Below, in pieces: positions 43,653 to 44,371 of a DNA stretch of 44,371 nucleotides. Source of the stretch: Anaerolineales bacterium (GTDB taxonomy: Bacteria > Chloroflexota > Anaerolineae > Anaerolineales > Villigracilaceae); assembly GCA_016934715.1 (NCBI GenBank), contig JAFGSI010000045.1, forward strand, positions 1 through 44,371, written 5' to 3'. Under the pieces are notes generated by a model that searched no databases, had not been told where the DNA came from, and saw nothing but the letters and a program-made list of their open reading frames with translations. Numbering within the stretch: position 1 is the first letter of the stretch; each line of letters opens with the position of its first letter. Position numbers and translations under genes: made by a program.

Positions 43653-43868
43653 TCAATTGCCGATCGCCAGGCGCAGCAGCTCCGTCGCGATGCGGTCGAC
43701 CAGGAAGAGGAAGATGGCCATGCCGGTCATCACGACCAGCACAATGGCGGTCAACCGAAGGGCCTCCTGGCGGGTGGGCCAGGTGACTTTGCGAAGTTCG
43801 CCGATTGTTTCGCGCCACCACCGGGCGAGGGCGTTCTCACGCTTGGACTTGGTGTCTTTTCCGGCCAA
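43653..43868 (-). CDS. secE: Preprotein translocase subunit SecE
   Basis: A 71-residue protein with one membrane helix (LRLTAIVLVVMTGMAIFLFL, about 40-60) preceded by the amphipathic SecE motif WRETIGELRKVTWPTRQEAL (about 20-39). The TTG start at 43868 is chosen because AAGGAG lies 6 nt upstream. The longer open frame to 43964 runs into the tRNA-Trp gene. SecE stabilises SecY in the translocon. Confidence 0.93.
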   Translation of the reverse strand: MAGKDTKSKRENALARWWRETIGELRKVTWPTRQEALRLTAIVLVVMTGMAIFLFLVDRIATELLRLAIGN

Positions 43869-43937
43869 TGGGTACTCCTTCTTCAGCCTTTTGACGGTTA
43901 AAACGCCGCCTCGTGAGGACGGCGTTGTTCTCTCAGG

Positions 43938-44011
43938 CAGGCCAGGCAGGACTTGAACCCACAACCACTCGTTTTGGAGACGAGAGCTCTACCAAATTGA
44001 GCTACTGGCCT
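43938..44011 (-). tRNA. tRNA-Trp (CCA anticodon)
   Basis: A 74-nt minus-strand cloverleaf. The acceptor arms AGGCCAG/CTGGCCT leave a G discriminator. The anticodon stem CTCGT/ACGAG encloses a loop with CCA. The T arm contains GTGGGTTCAAGTCCTGC. It lies between rpmG and secE, a common bacterial position for tRNA-Trp. Confidence 0.95.
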
Positions 44012-44017
44012 ACATCG

Positions 44018-44074
44018 GTGTCACGTGTTCCCGTGTTTTCTCCCGAGGGCATTGGACACAGGAACACGCGACAC
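44018..44074. repeat. Long interrupted hairpin between rpmG and tRNA-Trp
   Basis: GTGTC-A-CGTGTTCC-C-GTGT pairs with ACAC-A-GGAACACG-C-GACAC (17 pairs, two single mismatches) around a 19-nt loop. There is no T-run. It may be a processing signal separating the rpmG message from tRNA-Trp. Confidence 0.6.
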
Positions 44075-44084
44075 TGGAACACTC

Positions 44085-44255
44085 TTACTTGGTCTCGCGG
44101 TGCAACGTGTGCTTCCGGCAGCGGGGGCAATATTTATTGAACTCCAGCCGGTTCGGATCGTTGCGCCGGTTCTTTTCCGTCACGTAATTGCGTTCTTTGC
44201 AGTCATTGCATGCCAGGATGATCACCGGGCGAACGTCTTTCTTTTTCGACGCCAT
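44085..44255 (-). CDS. rpmG: 50S ribosomal protein L33
   Basis: A 56-residue bL33 protein too short for usual ORF thresholds. It starts [20 protein letters not shown] and ends KHTLHRETK. Four cysteines in two pairs (CNDC and CPRC) form the zinc-binding form of L33. It follows the tuf gene and precedes tRNA-Trp. Confidence 0.95.
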   Translation of the reverse strand: MASKKKDVRPVIILACNDCKERNYVTEKNRRNDPNRLEFNKYCPRCRKHTLHRETK

Positions 44256-44284
44256 TCTTGTTGATTACCTTTACTTCCGAATAT

Positions 44285-44371
44285 TTATTCGATGATCTTG
44301 GTGATGACGCCAGCGCCGACGGTCAGGCCGCCTTCACGGATGGCGAACTTGGAACCCTGCTCGAGGGCCAC
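44285..44371 (-). CDS. tuf: Elongation factor Tu, C-terminal end (partial)
   Basis: The last 28 codons are visible: FAIREGGLTVGAGVITKIIE followed by TAA, the conserved C-terminus of EF-Tu domain III. The rest of the gene lies beyond the window edge. Its position next to rpmG and secE is typical. Confidence 0.95.
   Translation of the reverse strand: MALEQGSKFAIREGGLTVGAGVITKIIE

Overview
The window is GC-rich bacterial chromosome and most resembles Chloroflexota, probably an Anaerolineae-like lineage. This is inferred from the gene families and the small Cys-rich protein at 37401; there is no 16S in the window. It has about 46 intact protein genes, one decayed gene, two tRNAs, an L10 leader, an unassigned structured leader RNA and many intrinsic terminators. 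There are no insertion sequences, phage genes or CRISPR arrays.

Layout. 1-3000: tRNA-Glu, then a LutA gene and a fused LutB-LutC gene for lactate oxidation. 3007-6300: alpha-glucan phosphorylase and two tandem UPF0316 membrane proteins. 6372-16303 (minus): M29 aminopeptidase, inositol-monophosphatase-family enzyme, stand-alone response regulator, small membrane protein, imidazolonepropionase (hutI), MFS transporter, unknown membrane protein, two sister lipoproteins, and an ABC-2 type exporter pair. 16485-20849 (minus): DEAD-box helicase, RlmI-like methyltransferase, a small 35-residue ORF and the ABC-F factor EttA, followed by a frameshifted Phd-type antitoxin remnant. 21282-24400 (plus): an SDR oxidoreductase and a sugar-type ABC permease pair without binding protein or ATPase. 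24593-31566 (minus): carD and rpsU behind a structured leader, a GyrI-like/Cys-domain fusion protein, a STAS protein, a eukaryotic-type tandem phosphofructokinase and urocanate hydratase (hutU). 31847-40380: lipoproteins, an Rrf2 regulator with Cys ligands, a HAD phosphatase, a Zn-phospholipase-C-like protein, a DUF1232 protein, a PQQ-type sugar dehydrogenase, a 73-residue Cys/His protein and two tandem 402-residue lipoproteins. 40448-44371 (minus): the classical block tuf(partial)-rpmG-tRNA-Trp-secE-nusG-rplK-rplA-[L10 leader]-rplJ-rplL.

How the genes fit together. The content suggests a heterotroph using glycogen (GlgP, Pfk), lactate (LutA/LutBC), histidine (HutU, HutI, not adjacent), peptides (M29) and imported or periplasmically oxidised sugars. 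Seven predicted lipoproteins carry clear lipoboxes. Translation factors (EttA, helicase, rRNA methyltransferase, ribosomal proteins) are a second theme.

The most interesting signal is the roughly 200-nt region between an extended -10 promoter (25614-25619) and a strong terminator (25410-25437) just before rpsU-carD. Its 5' end can base-pair with the left arm of the terminator, which is the architecture of an attenuator or riboswitch. I do not recognise its family. A second recurring signal is a -10 hexamer exactly 6 nt before ATG at four unrelated genes, suggesting leaderless transcripts.
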